A DNA stretch of 64,000 nucleotides from Nitrososphaerota archaeon. Lineage in GTDB: Archaea; Thermoproteota; Nitrososphaeria; Nitrososphaerales; Gagatemarchaeaceae. Every line of letters begins with the position of its first letter. Position 1 is the first letter of the stretch. The stretch spans positions 21,782 to 85,781 of the forward strand of contig DAHVLJ010000008.1 in the NCBI GenBank assembly GCA_027320425.1. Direction: 5' to 3'. Under the pieces are notes generated by a model. The model searched no databases, was not told the DNA's origin, and saw only the letters and a list, made by a program, of their open reading frames with translations. The translations under genes and the position numbers were made by a program. This document shows positions 7,569-15,650 of the stretch, in pieces.

Positions 7569-8339
7569 CTACGCCGAGCTCGTGCTCGAGCTACTAGACG
7601 TCGTACTGGACGCGCTTGTCGTCGAGGTCTCTGTCGCGGAAGAGCCGTTCTTGGACACGGAGACCAAGAGGACCGGCCTGAGCACACCTCCCTGGCTGAC
7701 GTGCACCGACGCCGGGGTGATGCTGATGTTCATATTGGAGCTCCCGCCAGACTGGATCGCGAACTGGACGTGCACCATCAGCTTCCCGTTGGCGACGACC
7801 GTCAGCTGCGTGGACGTACCGTCCGCCCAGAACGCTCTCGCCCCGGTGATGTTCAGGATTATCCCGGTGACGTTGCCTGTAGGCACGCTAGGTGTCCCTA
7901 GCAGCAAGGCAGACCCCTGGTACTTGGTGATGTTGACGTTCGTCCCAATGCTCGACGAGACGTTGTAGACGAACACGTTCGAGAGGTTACCCTGGGTGGT
8001 ACTCGCGGACGAAGTCGCCGAAGTAGACTGGGTAGTGGTGCTCCCGGTGCTTGTTTCCGTTGAGCTTGTGGTTGAGGAGCCCGTTGAAACAGACGAGCTC
8101 GTGGTTGTGGTGGATGGCCCGTTGGATGAGTACTGCAGTGTGACGCTTGTGACGTTCACGAGCAGGTACTTCATGGTGTTGTTCGCAGCTGGAGGGTCAG
8201 ACAGATAGATGCTGAGCGACCCGCTCCCTGGAGCGGCTGTGCCGATGCTTGGAAGATACACGCTGTAAGTATAAGCCGCCAAGCCAGCGACTCCCAACAA
8301 GACGAGCAACGACAGCGCTACTGCTCTTCGCATTTTCAT
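7569..8339 (-). CDS. Secreted/membrane-anchored DUF4382-like protein with Ser/Thr-rich linker
   Basis: The 256-aa protein starts MKMRRAVALSLLVLLGVAG, a signal or anchor helix. A beta domain follows (SGSLSIYLSDPPAANNTMKYLLVNVTSVTL, read in two parts), which resembles the start of DUF4382 surface domains. A run of about 50 Ser/Thr residues interrupts the domain, the beta-rich part resumes (VPTGNVTGIILNI and PVLLVSVSKNG), and the protein ends in another Ser/Thr tail. Such low-complexity segments are typical glycosylated spacers in archaeal envelope proteins. I chose the ATG at 8337-8339. The longer frame to 8525 runs into the tRNA gene. No lipobox is visible. The function is unknown. Confidence 0.7.
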   Translation of the reverse strand: MKMRRAVALSLLVLLGVAGLAAYTYSVYLPSIGTAAPGSGSLSIYLSDPPAANNTMKYLLVNVTSVTLQYSSNGPSTTTTSSSVSTGSSTTSSTETSTGSTTTQSTSATSSASTTQGNLSNVFVYNVSSSIGTNVNITKYQGSALLLGTPSVPTGNVTGIILNITGARAFWADGTSTQLTVVANGKLMVHVQFAIQSGGSSNMNISITPASVHVSQGGVLRPVLLVSVSKNGSSATETSTTSASSTTSSSSSTSSA

Positions 8340-8500
8340 GATACCCTGACGACAGGCATGACTTAATCCAATTGTATTGAAAGGAACTGTGTGCCAGTAC
8401 AGCGAGCCTCGAACAACGTCATGCGCGGAAATGTAGGAGCTGGGGCGGCTCAACCGGGGCTTATGTGGCGGAACGGGGGCTTCCTCAGGCTGATTGAAAG

Positions 8501-8590
8501 CGGGCCCGGTGCGATTTGAACGCACGACCTACAGCTCGCTCCACATTCGTGTAGGAGGCTGCCGCGCTGTCCGTACTGCGCTACGGGCCC
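8501..8590 (-). tRNA. tRNA-Arg(CCT) with a 15-nt bulge-helix-bulge intron
   Basis: On the minus strand the acceptor stem GGGCCCG/CGGGCCC, D stem GCGC/GCGC, anticodon stem GCAGC/GCTGT and T stem GTGCG/CGCAC with loop TTCAAAT all pair. The anticodon is CCT. Between the anticodon and the 3' stem half lies a 15-nt insert (CACGAATGTGGAGCG) after position 37. CTCC and GGAG form the 4-bp central helix flanked by 3-nt bulges TAC and CGA, a canonical bulge-helix-bulge. Splicing leaves the 7-nt loop CTCCTAA. The discriminator is G, and CCA is not encoded. A TATA element GGTAATATCC at 8613-8622 lies 27 nt upstream. Confidence 0.93.
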
Positions 8591-8631
8591 AGTCACGGCC
8601 CGAAAAGAACCAGGATATTACCTGTTCCCGC

Positions 8632-9084
8632 TCATCCCGCGAGGTCGAACTCGATCTCTAGCTCTCTCTTCGAGTTCCTGAACCTTGCCTTGCCCAGCCT
8701 GACCGTGCCTATCTGCGAAGTGCTGTCCACATGGCTCTCGTTGCAGCAGTTGATGTTCCAGTCAGGGATTCTGACGATCCTCAGCAGGGTTACTTCGGCG
8801 GGGACCGGGAAAAGGTCATAGATCGCGTCGCCGAAATGTCCCTCTGCCTCCTTCCTCTCCATCTCGAACTCTAGCACCTCCGCCCCCTCCGACACCTTGG
8901 CGTTGGCGGCCTGCTCCACCCTTCGCAGCTCGTCGTCGGTCGGTTTCCTGTCGTATTGCACCGTCAGCCTCCCATGCCGCCCGGAGACGAAAACAGACGC
9001 GGTCCACTTCGCCCCCAGAACCTTCTGGACCGCCCCCTTGACGACGTGCACCGCGGAATGGGTCCGGTGCTCTTCTTCGCTCAA
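8632..9084 (-). CDS. AlaX-type alanyl/threonyl-tRNA editing protein
   Basis: The 150-aa protein corresponds to the second additional domain (SAD) of threonyl/alanyl-tRNA synthetases. The zinc ligands are visible as HxxxH at H9/H13 (RTHSAVH) and CxxxH at C114/H118 (CNESH). Free-standing AlaX proteins hydrolyse mischarged Ser- or Gly-tRNA(Ala). It is too short to contain the C-terminal AlaX-L extension. The TTG start directly follows the stop of the upstream flavoprotein gene on the same strand, so both are likely co-transcribed. The tRNA-Arg gene downstream is probably independent because it has its own TATA. Confidence 0.88.
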   Translation of the reverse strand: MSEEEHRTHSAVHVVKGAVQKVLGAKWTASVFVSGRHGRLTVQYDRKPTDDELRRVEQAANAKVSEGAEVLEFEMERKEAEGHFGDAIYDLFPVPAEVTLLRIVRIPDWNINCCNESHVDSTSQIGTVRLGKARFRNSKRELEIEFDLAG

Positions 9085-10101
9085 CTAGAGCCTCGTCACG
9101 ATCTTGTAGAACTCTGGGAGCCTTGTCTGAAGACCGTAGCGCTCTTCGTTCCCCCTCATGTACAAGTATATCGAGAGCAAAGTCGGGAGCATCCTGGCGA
9201 AGCTGAACTTGTCTTCCACCTTCGCCTTGATGAACTTGTAGACTTTGGCGTAGACGGCGTAGTGCTCGAGCACCGCGCGCCTGTAGCCTTCTCTGTCCCC
9301 CATGTGGTCGACGAAAAGGTTGACGCACTGCATGCTCGGGATGATCCCCTCCCCGAGCATGGGATACACCGTCCCGATGGACTCGCCCACCCCGGTGACT
9401 TTCCCGTCGAAGAATGGCTCCATGTATTTCGGCGGCGTGACCCTCACTGGCCTCCCTATCCTCCTGACCACCTCGCAGTGGTACTTCTTGACGAACTCGT
9501 CGAGCTCGTAGCGATATCTCCCGCGAACGTCTCCGGCGCCTACATGGGCCAGACCGTCTCCCAGCGGGAAGTACCACCAATACCCCGTCAGTCCGGGGTA
9601 AGGTCTGATCACAAAGTCGTCGTATGGCAGCTCTTTTGACTTGACCTGGTATTCTAACGACGGGATCAACAGGTCGTCATTCACCTTCGGAAGCAACGTC
9701 CTATGCATGCCGGTCGCGTCGACCACCGTGTCGAAACCCGCGAGGTTCCCGTTTGCTTCCTTGATCTGCGCTCCCCAGTGCACTTTCTTCCCCTTCAGCA
9801 TGTCTTCAGTTAGCCTGTGCTTGTCGTACGTCACCAGACCTCTGAGCGGGATGTTGACCTCCTCGTCGCCGAGGTCCACTATCATGTTCTTTCCCTTGTG
9901 CAGCACGTAGTCTTCGAAGTTGAAGCCTGCCTTCTTTACCAGGTCCGAGATGAACGGCTGGCTCGTCCCCCAGGCGCAAACCGTGTACCAGTTCTTCTCG
10001 CTACGCATCTCGAATGCCTCGGCCTCCACGTCCGACGGGAGGCGGTTGAGAAGATACGCGCCTGCCACGCCAGTTCCGACCACCGCGAGCCTAGTGACCA
10101 T
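9085..10101 (-). CDS. Geranylgeranyl reductase-like FAD-dependent oxidoreductase
   Basis: The 338-aa protein has an N-terminal Rossmann dinucleotide motif (LAVVGTGVAGAYLLN), a middle region resembling PHBH/GGR-type flavoproteins (DTVVDATGMHR) and the GYWWYFPLGDGLAHVGAG segment typical of the geranylgeranyl reductase family. The later GxGD-type FAD motif is changed to GVGESIGTVYPMLGEGI. The family reduces isoprenoid chains in lipids or quinones. Compared with the GGR at 17616-19088 it is about 150 residues shorter and divergent, so a different substrate is likely. I chose the ATG at 10099-10101 because it begins immediately before the Rossmann strand. It is probably in an operon with the AlaX gene. 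Confidence 0.75.
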   Translation of the reverse strand: MVTRLAVVGTGVAGAYLLNRLPSDVEAEAFEMRSEKNWYTVCAWGTSQPFISDLVKKAGFNFEDYVLHKGKNMIVDLGDEEVNIPLRGLVTYDKHRLTEDMLKGKKVHWGAQIKEANGNLAGFDTVVDATGMHRTLLPKVNDDLLIPSLEYQVKSKELPYDDFVIRPYPGLTGYWWYFPLGDGLAHVGAGDVRGRYRYELDEFVKKYHCEVVRRIGRPVRVTPPKYMEPFFDGKVTGVGESIGTVYPMLGEGIIPSMQCVNLFVDHMGDREGYRRAVLEHYAVYAKVYKFIKAKVEDKFSFARMLPTLLSIYLYMRGNEERYGLQTRLPEFYKIVTRL

Positions 10102-10130
10102 CGACCCTCGTTGTTCCCCAGCAGGTGGCC

Positions 10131-10196
10131 CTCTTTTTACATGTCGCCCAAGCCACTCCGCTTCACGCAACCCTAATATACGTAGTATACGGGATA
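10131..10196. promoter_or_regulatory. Divergent promoter region, flavoprotein and citrate synthase
   Basis: GTAAAAAG at 10131-10138 (minus strand) lies about 30 nt before the flavoprotein ATG. CTAATATA at 10173-10180 lies about 30 nt before the citrate synthase ATG. TATACG occurs three times between 10176 and 10200, which might be a regulator site. Confidence 0.4.
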
Positions 10197-10208
10197 TACG
10201 CCGTAAGC

Positions 10209-11456
10209 ATGTCAAAGTCCAAAGGTAACGACCCAGATTACACCACCGTCAAGGTGTCAAAAGACACCCAGGCGAAACTCGCTTCCTTAGGCAAGTACGG
10301 CGAGACGATGGACCAGATCGTCCAGCGCCTTACGACGCAGGCAAGGGGGCTCGAAGACGTCGTCGCCGGCAAGAGCTCTGTCTGTTTCATCGACGGCAGG
10401 GAGGGTCGCCTTCTCTATCGTGGGTACGACATAGCGGACCTGGCCGCCCATTCCAGCTACGAGGAGACGACATATCTCCTCTGGAACGGCCATCTTCCGA
10501 CGACCATCGAGCTGAAGGCCTTCTCCGAGGAGCTGGCGTCGAAGCGACCCATTCCGAGAGAGGTCGTCTCCATACTCACGACCCTTCCACAGAACTGCGA
10601 CACAATGGACGCCCTCCGCGTGGGGGTGTCGGCCTTGGGCGTCTTTGACGACCCCATGTACACCCAGCAGGAGAAAGCAGAGTCCATTGCGTCAAAGATC
10701 GGAACCGTCGTCGCAGCCATCCACAGGCACAAGCACGATCAGGATATCATCGCCCCAAGGGAAGACCTGTCGTTCGCCTCTAACTTCCTCTACATGATCA
10801 CGGGCAAGGTTCCCTCCGAGGCAGACTCCCACCTGATGGACGTCCTCCTCATCCTGCACGCAGACCACGAGTTCAACGCGTCGACTTTCACCGCGAGGGT
10901 CATTGCCTCGACCCTCTCCGACATTTATTCGGCCGTCACTGGGGCCGTAGGCGCACTGAAGGGACCCCTCCATGGCGGGGCGAACGAGAAGGTGGTCGAG
11001 ATGACCTCCGAAATCGGTTCCCCTCAGAAGGTGGACGCCTATGTCAAGGCGAAGCTGGCGAGCAAAGCGAAAATCAACGGGTTCGGACACCGAGTGTACA
11101 AGACCATGGACCCGAGGGCGAGGATCCTGAAGGACATGGCCGAGCGGTTTGTCCGCACAGAAAAGGAGAAGCAATCCCTTGAAATCATCGAACGGACTGA
11201 GGCGATACTCCTCAAAGAGAAGAACCTCTATCCCAACGTGGACCTCTTTTCGGGACTTACCTTCACACACATCGGGGTCCCGAGCTATCTCTTCACTCCG
11301 GTCTTCGCGGTCGGCCGCTCTCCGGGGTGGCTCGCGCACGTGCTGGAGCAGTACTCCGACAACCGGATAATCAGGCCCATCGCCGACTACGTGGGCCCTC
11401 AGCTCACCCCATACGTGCCCATCGAGAAGCGCGCCACGTCTGGTGTCGGACGTTGA
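10209..11456 (+). CDS. Citrate synthase with N-terminal ribbon-helix-helix-like extension
   Basis: The 415-aa protein makes citrate from acetyl-CoA and oxaloacetate. The catalytic body starts at GLEDVVAG (about residue 46) and shows FIDGREGRLLYRGYDI, HADHEFNAS, PLHGGANEKV (active-site His), GFGHRVYKTMDPRA (second His) and a C-terminal R-containing segment (YSDNRIIRP). This is the archaeal/Gram-positive type II dimeric form. The first 45 residues (TTVKVSKDTQAKLASLG, then ETMDQIVQRLTTQA) look like the small antitoxin-like proteins with a TVKVS strand followed by two helices. That is not part of usual citrate synthases. The ATG at 10209 is supported by the upstream TATA elements. The CBS gene overlaps its stop. 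Confidence 0.93.
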   Translation: MSKSKGNDPDYTTVKVSKDTQAKLASLGKYGETMDQIVQRLTTQARGLEDVVAGKSSVCFIDGREGRLLYRGYDIADLAAHSSYEETTYLLWNGHLPTTIELKAFSEELASKRPIPREVVSILTTLPQNCDTMDALRVGVSALGVFDDPMYTQQEKAESIASKIGTVVAAIHRHKHDQDIIAPREDLSFASNFLYMITGKVPSEADSHLMDVLLILHADHEFNASTFTARVIASTLSDIYSAVTGAVGALKGPLHGGANEKVVEMTSEIGSPQKVDAYVKAKLASKAKINGFGHRVYKTMDPRARILKDMAERFVRTEKEKQSLEIIERTEAILLKEKNLYPNVDLFSGLTFTHIGVPSYLFTPVFAVGRSPGWLAHVLEQYSDNRIIRPIADYVGPQLTPYVPIEKRATSGVGR

Positions 11457-11878
11457 GGGTCGAGGCCCTCATCAAGCGCACCCCAGTGACCATCAGTCCG
11501 AGCGCGACAATCCGTCAGGCGGCCGAGGTCTTCACACGTGAGAAGATCGGCCTGCTGGTGGTCGCCTCTTCAGTGAGCCCGGTCAAGGCCCAGGCCGTGA
11601 TATCGGAAAGGGACGTGGTCAGGGCCGTCGCGCGAGGGATGCCGTTGACCGGCCAGCTCGACGCCGTCGCCACGAAGAAGCTGGTAAGCATCAAGAGGTC
11701 GGACATGCCTTCCAAGGCGATCCGATTCATGATGGACAACGGTATAAGGCACCTCGTGGTAGAGAACGACGACGGGACCCTTTTCGGCGTGCTTTCCATC
11801 CGCGACTTCTTCAGGGAGGGGAAGCTGCTGCAGTCGCTCCTCAAAGACGAAGCCGAAGACGTACATGGGGTAGATTAG
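11453..11878 (+). CDS. Two-CBS-domain protein
   Basis: The 141-aa protein has a CBS pair: first repeat LIKRTPVTISPSATIRQAAEVF and AQAVISERDVVRAVARG, second repeat KKLVSIKRSDMPSKAIRFMM with GVLSIRDFFREG. CBS pairs bind adenine nucleotides and act as energy sensors. The TTG start at 11453 overlaps the citrate synthase stop (TTGA), so translation is probably coupled and the protein may sense adenylates in connection with that enzyme. This link is inference. A longer in-frame extension back to 11327 lies entirely inside the citrate synthase gene and is rejected. Confidence 0.83.
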   Translation: MRVEALIKRTPVTISPSATIRQAAEVFTREKIGLLVVASSVSPVKAQAVISERDVVRAVARGMPLTGQLDAVATKKLVSIKRSDMPSKAIRFMMDNGIRHLVVENDDGTLFGVLSIRDFFREGKLLQSLLKDEAEDVHGVD

Positions 11879-11944
11879 GCCGGCACGCTTCCGCGGGCAC
11901 GTCTGCGCTATCTTCCTTCACATTTCGCGCAGGCAGTAGGTTAT

Positions 11945-11953
11945 CTTAAATAG
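11945..11953 (+). promoter_or_regulatory. TATA box of the nuoABCD operon
   Basis: CTTAAATAG is centred 27 nt before the nuoA ATG at 11976, the spacing of a leaderless archaeal promoter. Confidence 0.6.
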
Positions 11954-11975
11954 CGTGAGACGGTCGCTTTTCTGA

Positions 11976-12347
11976 ATGCCACTTTTCGGGGACATCGGGA
12001 CAGTGTTCGTCATGGGGCTGGTCGGGATGATGTTCACGACCCCCGTGGTCATTCTACCGCGACTTTTCGCCCCCCGGCGCCCCAACCCCATCAAGAACGC
12101 GCCCTTCGAGTGCGGGCAGGTACCGCAAGGGGCAGGGAAGATGCACTTCATGATGCAATACTACGCATATCTCCTGATCTTCATCGTGTTCGACGTGCTG
12201 GGGATGTTTCTCTACGCGTGGGCCGCAGCATATCAGCCCATGGCCCTCGGCCTATCTTCTGACTGGATGGTGACACTTTTCATGGCCCTACTCTTCGTCC
12301 CGATGGGCTTCGCGCTCGTGCTCGCAGGGAAGAGAGAGCTTTGGTAG
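11976..12347 (+). CDS. nuoA: NADH-quinone oxidoreductase (complex I-like) subunit A
   Basis: The 123-aa membrane subunit has three transmembrane helices. The conserved loop between helices 1 and 2 contains NAPFECGQVPQG, matching the PYECG motif of NuoA with its quinone-site Cys. MMQYYAYLLIFIVFDV contains the acidic residue of helix 2. It helps form the quinone channel at the membrane/peripheral arm junction together with NuoD, NuoB and NuoH. It is the first gene of an operon nuoA-B-C-D, and its last codons overlap the nuoB start. Confidence 0.95.
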   Translation: MPLFGDIGTVFVMGLVGMMFTTPVVILPRLFAPRRPNPIKNAPFECGQVPQGAGKMHFMMQYYAYLLIFIVFDVLGMFLYAWAAAYQPMALGLSSDWMVTLFMALLFVPMGFALVLAGKRELW

Positions 12348-12868
12348 TCGCACAGCAGCAGAAGAGCGGGGCTTTCCAGGTCCTGGTCGGGAAGATCGAC
12401 GACGTCCTACAATACGCCATCGGCGACCCCATGAGATACCTTGCCAACTGGGGGAGGCTTTACTCCCTATGGCCGGTCCATCTCGAGACCGCCTGTTGCT
12501 CCGTGGAGATCGGGGCCGCAGCGGGTTCGCGCTTCGACATGGAGAGGTTCGGCGCGCTTGAGGCATTCGGCTCCCTGAGGCAGTGTGACCTCCTTATCGT
12601 CATGGGCACCGTGACCCGCAAGCTTGCTCCCAGGCTAAAGCTAGTCTACGACCAGATGGCGGAGCCCAAATGGGTCATAGCCATGGGTGCGTGCAGCATA
12701 ACCGGCGGGCTCTATTTCGACTCATACAACGTGTTGAGAGGTATAGACGACGTCATCCCCGTTGACGTCTACGTCCCCGGGTGCCCGCCGCGTGCCGAGG
12801 CCTTCCTCCAGGGGCTCGTCCTGCTTCAGGAGAAGATCCGCAGAGCTCCGTCGCTCAGCGGCCGGTGA
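12341..12868 (+). CDS. nuoB: Complex I-like subunit B (N2 cluster protein)
   Basis: The 175-aa subunit carries the terminal [4Fe-4S] cluster N2. The four Cys ligands are visible: the tandem C52-C53 in TACCSVEIGAA, one in MGACSITGG and one in VPGCPPRAEA. It starts with TTG at 12341 or GTG at 12344, in either case overlapping the end of nuoA. It passes electrons to quinone at the NuoB/NuoD interface. Confidence 0.95.
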   Translation: MVVAQQQKSGAFQVLVGKIDDVLQYAIGDPMRYLANWGRLYSLWPVHLETACCSVEIGAAAGSRFDMERFGALEAFGSLRQCDLLIVMGTVTRKLAPRLKLVYDQMAEPKWVIAMGACSITGGLYFDSYNVLRGIDDVIPVDVYVPGCPPRAEAFLQGLVLLQEKIRRAPSLSGR

Positions 12869-12873
12869 AAGAC

Positions 12874-13437
12874 ATGAGCAACGTGCAGGCGCCCACTTCG
12901 CCGCCCCCATCTAAACCGACGTCTGTCGCTCCACAGGTTGCCACGACCCCGCAGGCTCCCCCCGCCAAGCTCGAGCCTGTGCGAGCGAAGGCTTTCGCCG
13001 CCCAGATCACCTCGGCGTTTCCCGACGTCAAGGTCGACTGGATGAAGGAAAGGAGGCTGAAGGTCTCCACAACCCCTGCGAGGATCGAGGAGGTCGGGAT
13101 CTTCGTCAGAGGCACTCTCGGCTTCGACCACATCAGCACAGTGAGCGGTGTCGACTGGATAGCTCGTAACGAGCTCGAAGTGGTCTATTTCCTAGGCTCT
13201 TCCACACCGGGCCAGGAGGACTTCATTGTAGCCCTCTCCGAGCACGTGGCACGGGACAACCCCGTTGTCCCGACCATGGTGGACGTCTGGAAGGGGGTAG
13301 AGTACCACGAAAGAGAGACACACGAGATGTTCGGGATCAACTTCCAGGGGCATCCGAACCAGAGCCATCTTTTCCTCCCCGAGGACTGGAACGACCTCCC
13401 GCCGCTCCGCAAGGACTACGTTTCACCTGGGAGATGA
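12874..13437 (+). CDS. nuoC: Complex I-like subunit C (30-kDa)
   Basis: The 187-aa protein has a Pro/Thr/Ala-rich N-terminal stretch (about 35 residues, probably disordered) before the 30-kDa domain. The family signature is present around YHERETHEMFGINFQGHPNQ, followed by LFLPEDWNDLPPLRKDY. It connects NuoB and NuoD in the peripheral arm. The ATG at 12874 has an upstream GGTGA that can act as a ribosome site. A GTG at 12865, overlapping the nuoB stop, is the alternative. The proline-rich N-terminus is unusual for NuoC. Confidence 0.93.
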   Translation: MSNVQAPTSPPPSKPTSVAPQVATTPQAPPAKLEPVRAKAFAAQITSAFPDVKVDWMKERRLKVSTTPARIEEVGIFVRGTLGFDHISTVSGVDWIARNELEVVYFLGSSTPGQEDFIVALSEHVARDNPVVPTMVDVWKGVEYHERETHEMFGINFQGHPNQSHLFLPEDWNDLPPLRKDYVSPGR

Positions 13438-13441
13438 AGAC

Positions 13442-14560
13442 TTGACCCTAGAGACCGAGTACATGCCCGACGCCGACAGGATAATGTCAGTATCGCTGGG
13501 CCCGCAGCACCCAGGGGCGGGCCATTTCCGCATCAAGCTCTGGCTCGACGGCGACTACGTCGTAAGAGCGGAGCCAGACGCAGGGTACGTCCACCGCGGG
13601 GAGGAGAAGATGGGAGAATACAGGAACTACACGCAGAACGTCCCCCACCTCGAGCGACCGGTGATACTAGACAGTTCGAACATACTGCTGCCGTACGCCC
13701 TCGGCGTCGACGAGCTCATGAGCAACAAGATCCCGGCGAGAGCCCAGTATCTCCGCGTCATCATGTCCGAGACCAACCGGATCATCTCCCACATGTACTT
13801 CCTTGCGATTCAGGGGCTCTTCCTTGGCCACACGACCCTGATCACCTGGTGCATGGGAGACAGAGACTTTTGGATCGACTTCGCAGAACGGATAGCTGGG
13901 GCCAGGGTCACTTTCGCCTACATAATCCCGGGCGGTGTCAGGAACGACATCCCTTCCTTCGCCATCGACAAAGGTCTCAAGCTTTGCGACTGGTTCGATA
14001 AGCGGATGGACGAGTATGAGAAGATCTTCTTCCAGAACCCCATGGTGCACCAGAGGTCGGACGGCATCGGGGTGCTCTCCCGGGAGGACGCCATCGCGTA
14101 CGGCGCCACAGGAACGGTGGCCCGCGCTTCCGGTCTCGCGGTAGACGTCAGGAAAGACGAGCCCTACAGCTCCTACGATGACTTCGAGTTCAAGACTCCT
14201 GTAATGACGCAGGGGGACGTCTACGCCCGGTCCTATGTGGCTCTCCTTGACATGCGAGAAGCGGTCAAGATAATCAGGCAGGCGCTGAAGAGGCTCCCGC
14301 CTGGACCGGTCCGCCTCAAGCTCGGGCCGCAGCCTCGCGTCCCGGCAGGGGAAGTCTACTCTCGCACCGAAGGGGCAAGAGGAGAGATGTCGTACTATAT
14401 CGTCAGCGACGGCTCTCCTAGGCCTTACCGGCTGAAAATCGGGGTACCGTCAGCCAAGAACCTCCGGGTCTTGCCTGTCCTGCTGAAGAACGTCCACATC
14501 GCCGACATACCGCCCATATACTGGGGGCTGAACTACTGGCCTGTCGAGGCGGACAGGTAG
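13442..14560 (+). CDS. nuoD: Complex I-like subunit D (49-kDa)
   Basis: The 372-aa protein is full length for NuoD. It begins with SLGPQHPGAGHFRIKL (quinone-site loop), continues with AGYVHRGEEKMGEYRNY and shows the RSDGIGVLSREDA region. The C-terminus is DIPPIYWGLNYWPVEADR, where most homologues end in DPVMGEVDR. The acidic residue and final Arg are kept. It forms the quinone-reduction chamber with NuoB. It starts with TTG at 13442, 2 nt after the nuoC stop. The operon ends here: the next gene is on the other strand and no nuoH, I, J, K, L, M or N follows. Confidence 0.95.
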   Translation: MTLETEYMPDADRIMSVSLGPQHPGAGHFRIKLWLDGDYVVRAEPDAGYVHRGEEKMGEYRNYTQNVPHLERPVILDSSNILLPYALGVDELMSNKIPARAQYLRVIMSETNRIISHMYFLAIQGLFLGHTTLITWCMGDRDFWIDFAERIAGARVTFAYIIPGGVRNDIPSFAIDKGLKLCDWFDKRMDEYEKIFFQNPMVHQRSDGIGVLSREDAIAYGATGTVARASGLAVDVRKDEPYSSYDDFEFKTPVMTQGDVYARSYVALLDMREAVKIIRQALKRLPPGPVRLKLGPQPRVPAGEVYSRTEGARGEMSYYIVSDGSPRPYRLKIGVPSAKNLRVLPVLLKNVHIADIPPIYWGLNYWPVEADR

Positions 14561-14647
14561 GCCCCGACAAAGCCTCCAGTCTCTAGCTGGCATGCAAGGA
14601 AGCTGAACCGGATGCCTTGGTCTCCCCCTCGCTGACCTCCCGCGAGG

Positions 14648-15580
14648 CTAGCGCCCCGCCTCCACGACGGGCGGTGCAAACGGCTCTGCGTCGGGCACCT
14701 TCTCCCCCTTGTGGAACACGTATACCCCGGCGATGATAAGGACGCCGCCGAGAACCTGGGCCGGCGAGATCTGCTCGCCTAGGAAGACGAGCGCGAAGAC
14801 CGCCCCGAAGACGGTCGAGCTCGACCATACCAACAGCATCCGAATCGCCCCGAGGCGCTTGACCGCGGCGATGAACAGGTAGGTGCCACCTGCGACCGCC
14901 AGCGCGAGCATCCCCATGGCTGCGCCACCCGCTTCATTGAAGCTCAGCGGGACCAGTGCCGCGAGAAAGGCCGCCGTCAGCACGCCCCCTCCGATCATGT
15001 TCCTGAACTTGCTGATCAGCATGGTGTCGAACTTCCTCGACGCAATGACCATGACGTTGTTCTCCACCCCCCAAAGAAGGGTGCCGCCGAGCACGAGTAG
15101 ACTCCCTGTGAAGTTCTGGAAGAACGACATCCTCGAGAGGTCTAGGTTGGTAGAGACGATCACCAGACCAGCGACGATCAGCAGCGCCCTTGCAGCCAAC
15201 CCGCGGCTCAGCCTCTCCCGGAACGCTGTGTAGGCGATCACCGTGGTGAACAGGACTTCGCCGTTCGCGAGCAAAGACGCGTTGACCGCCGTGGTCTCGC
15301 TCAGCCCCTCGAAATACATCAGCGGAGCCAGTCCTGCCCCTATCAGTCCGAAGAAGATCAGGTAGCGGAGGCTCCCATGGTCGGGTCTCTTCTTCGGCTG
15401 ATAAGCCAGAAGGACGAAGCTGGAAAGCAACAGGGAGAGACCCGTTACCACGATGGGGCTGTTGTAGTTCAACGAATACTTCGCGAGCGTAGAGACTGAG
15501 CCGGCGCATATCGATCCCACGACGGCGTAGACGTAACCTTTCGTCGTCTCTGTCTTCGGCGCCCCCGACGGCCGTTTCAC
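14648..15580 (-). CDS. EamA/DMT family transporter
   Basis: The 310-aa integral membrane protein has about ten predicted helices in two EamA repeats. The first repeat includes YVYAVVGSICAGSVSTLAKY and ends near LDLSRMSFF. The second runs from LLVLGGTLLWGVENNVMVI to AQVLGGVLIIAGVYVF. Members export amino acids, nucleotides or other metabolites, and the substrate cannot be read from sequence. It is convergent with nuoD and divergent from mscL. Confidence 0.87.
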   Translation of the reverse strand: MKRPSGAPKTETTKGYVYAVVGSICAGSVSTLAKYSLNYNSPIVVTGLSLLLSSFVLLAYQPKKRPDHGSLRYLIFFGLIGAGLAPLMYFEGLSETTAVNASLLANGEVLFTTVIAYTAFRERLSRGLAARALLIVAGLVIVSTNLDLSRMSFFQNFTGSLLVLGGTLLWGVENNVMVIASRKFDTMLISKFRNMIGGGVLTAAFLAALVPLSFNEAGGAAMGMLALAVAGGTYLFIAAVKRLGAIRMLLVWSSSTVFGAVFALVFLGEQISPAQVLGGVLIIAGVYVFHKGEKVPDAEPFAPPVVEAGR

Positions 15581-15650
15581 CGAGCGACTCCCGCCAACCC
15601 TTGACCGGTACGCTATGAAGTCTTAAATCACGTCATCCGCTCTGGGCGCT

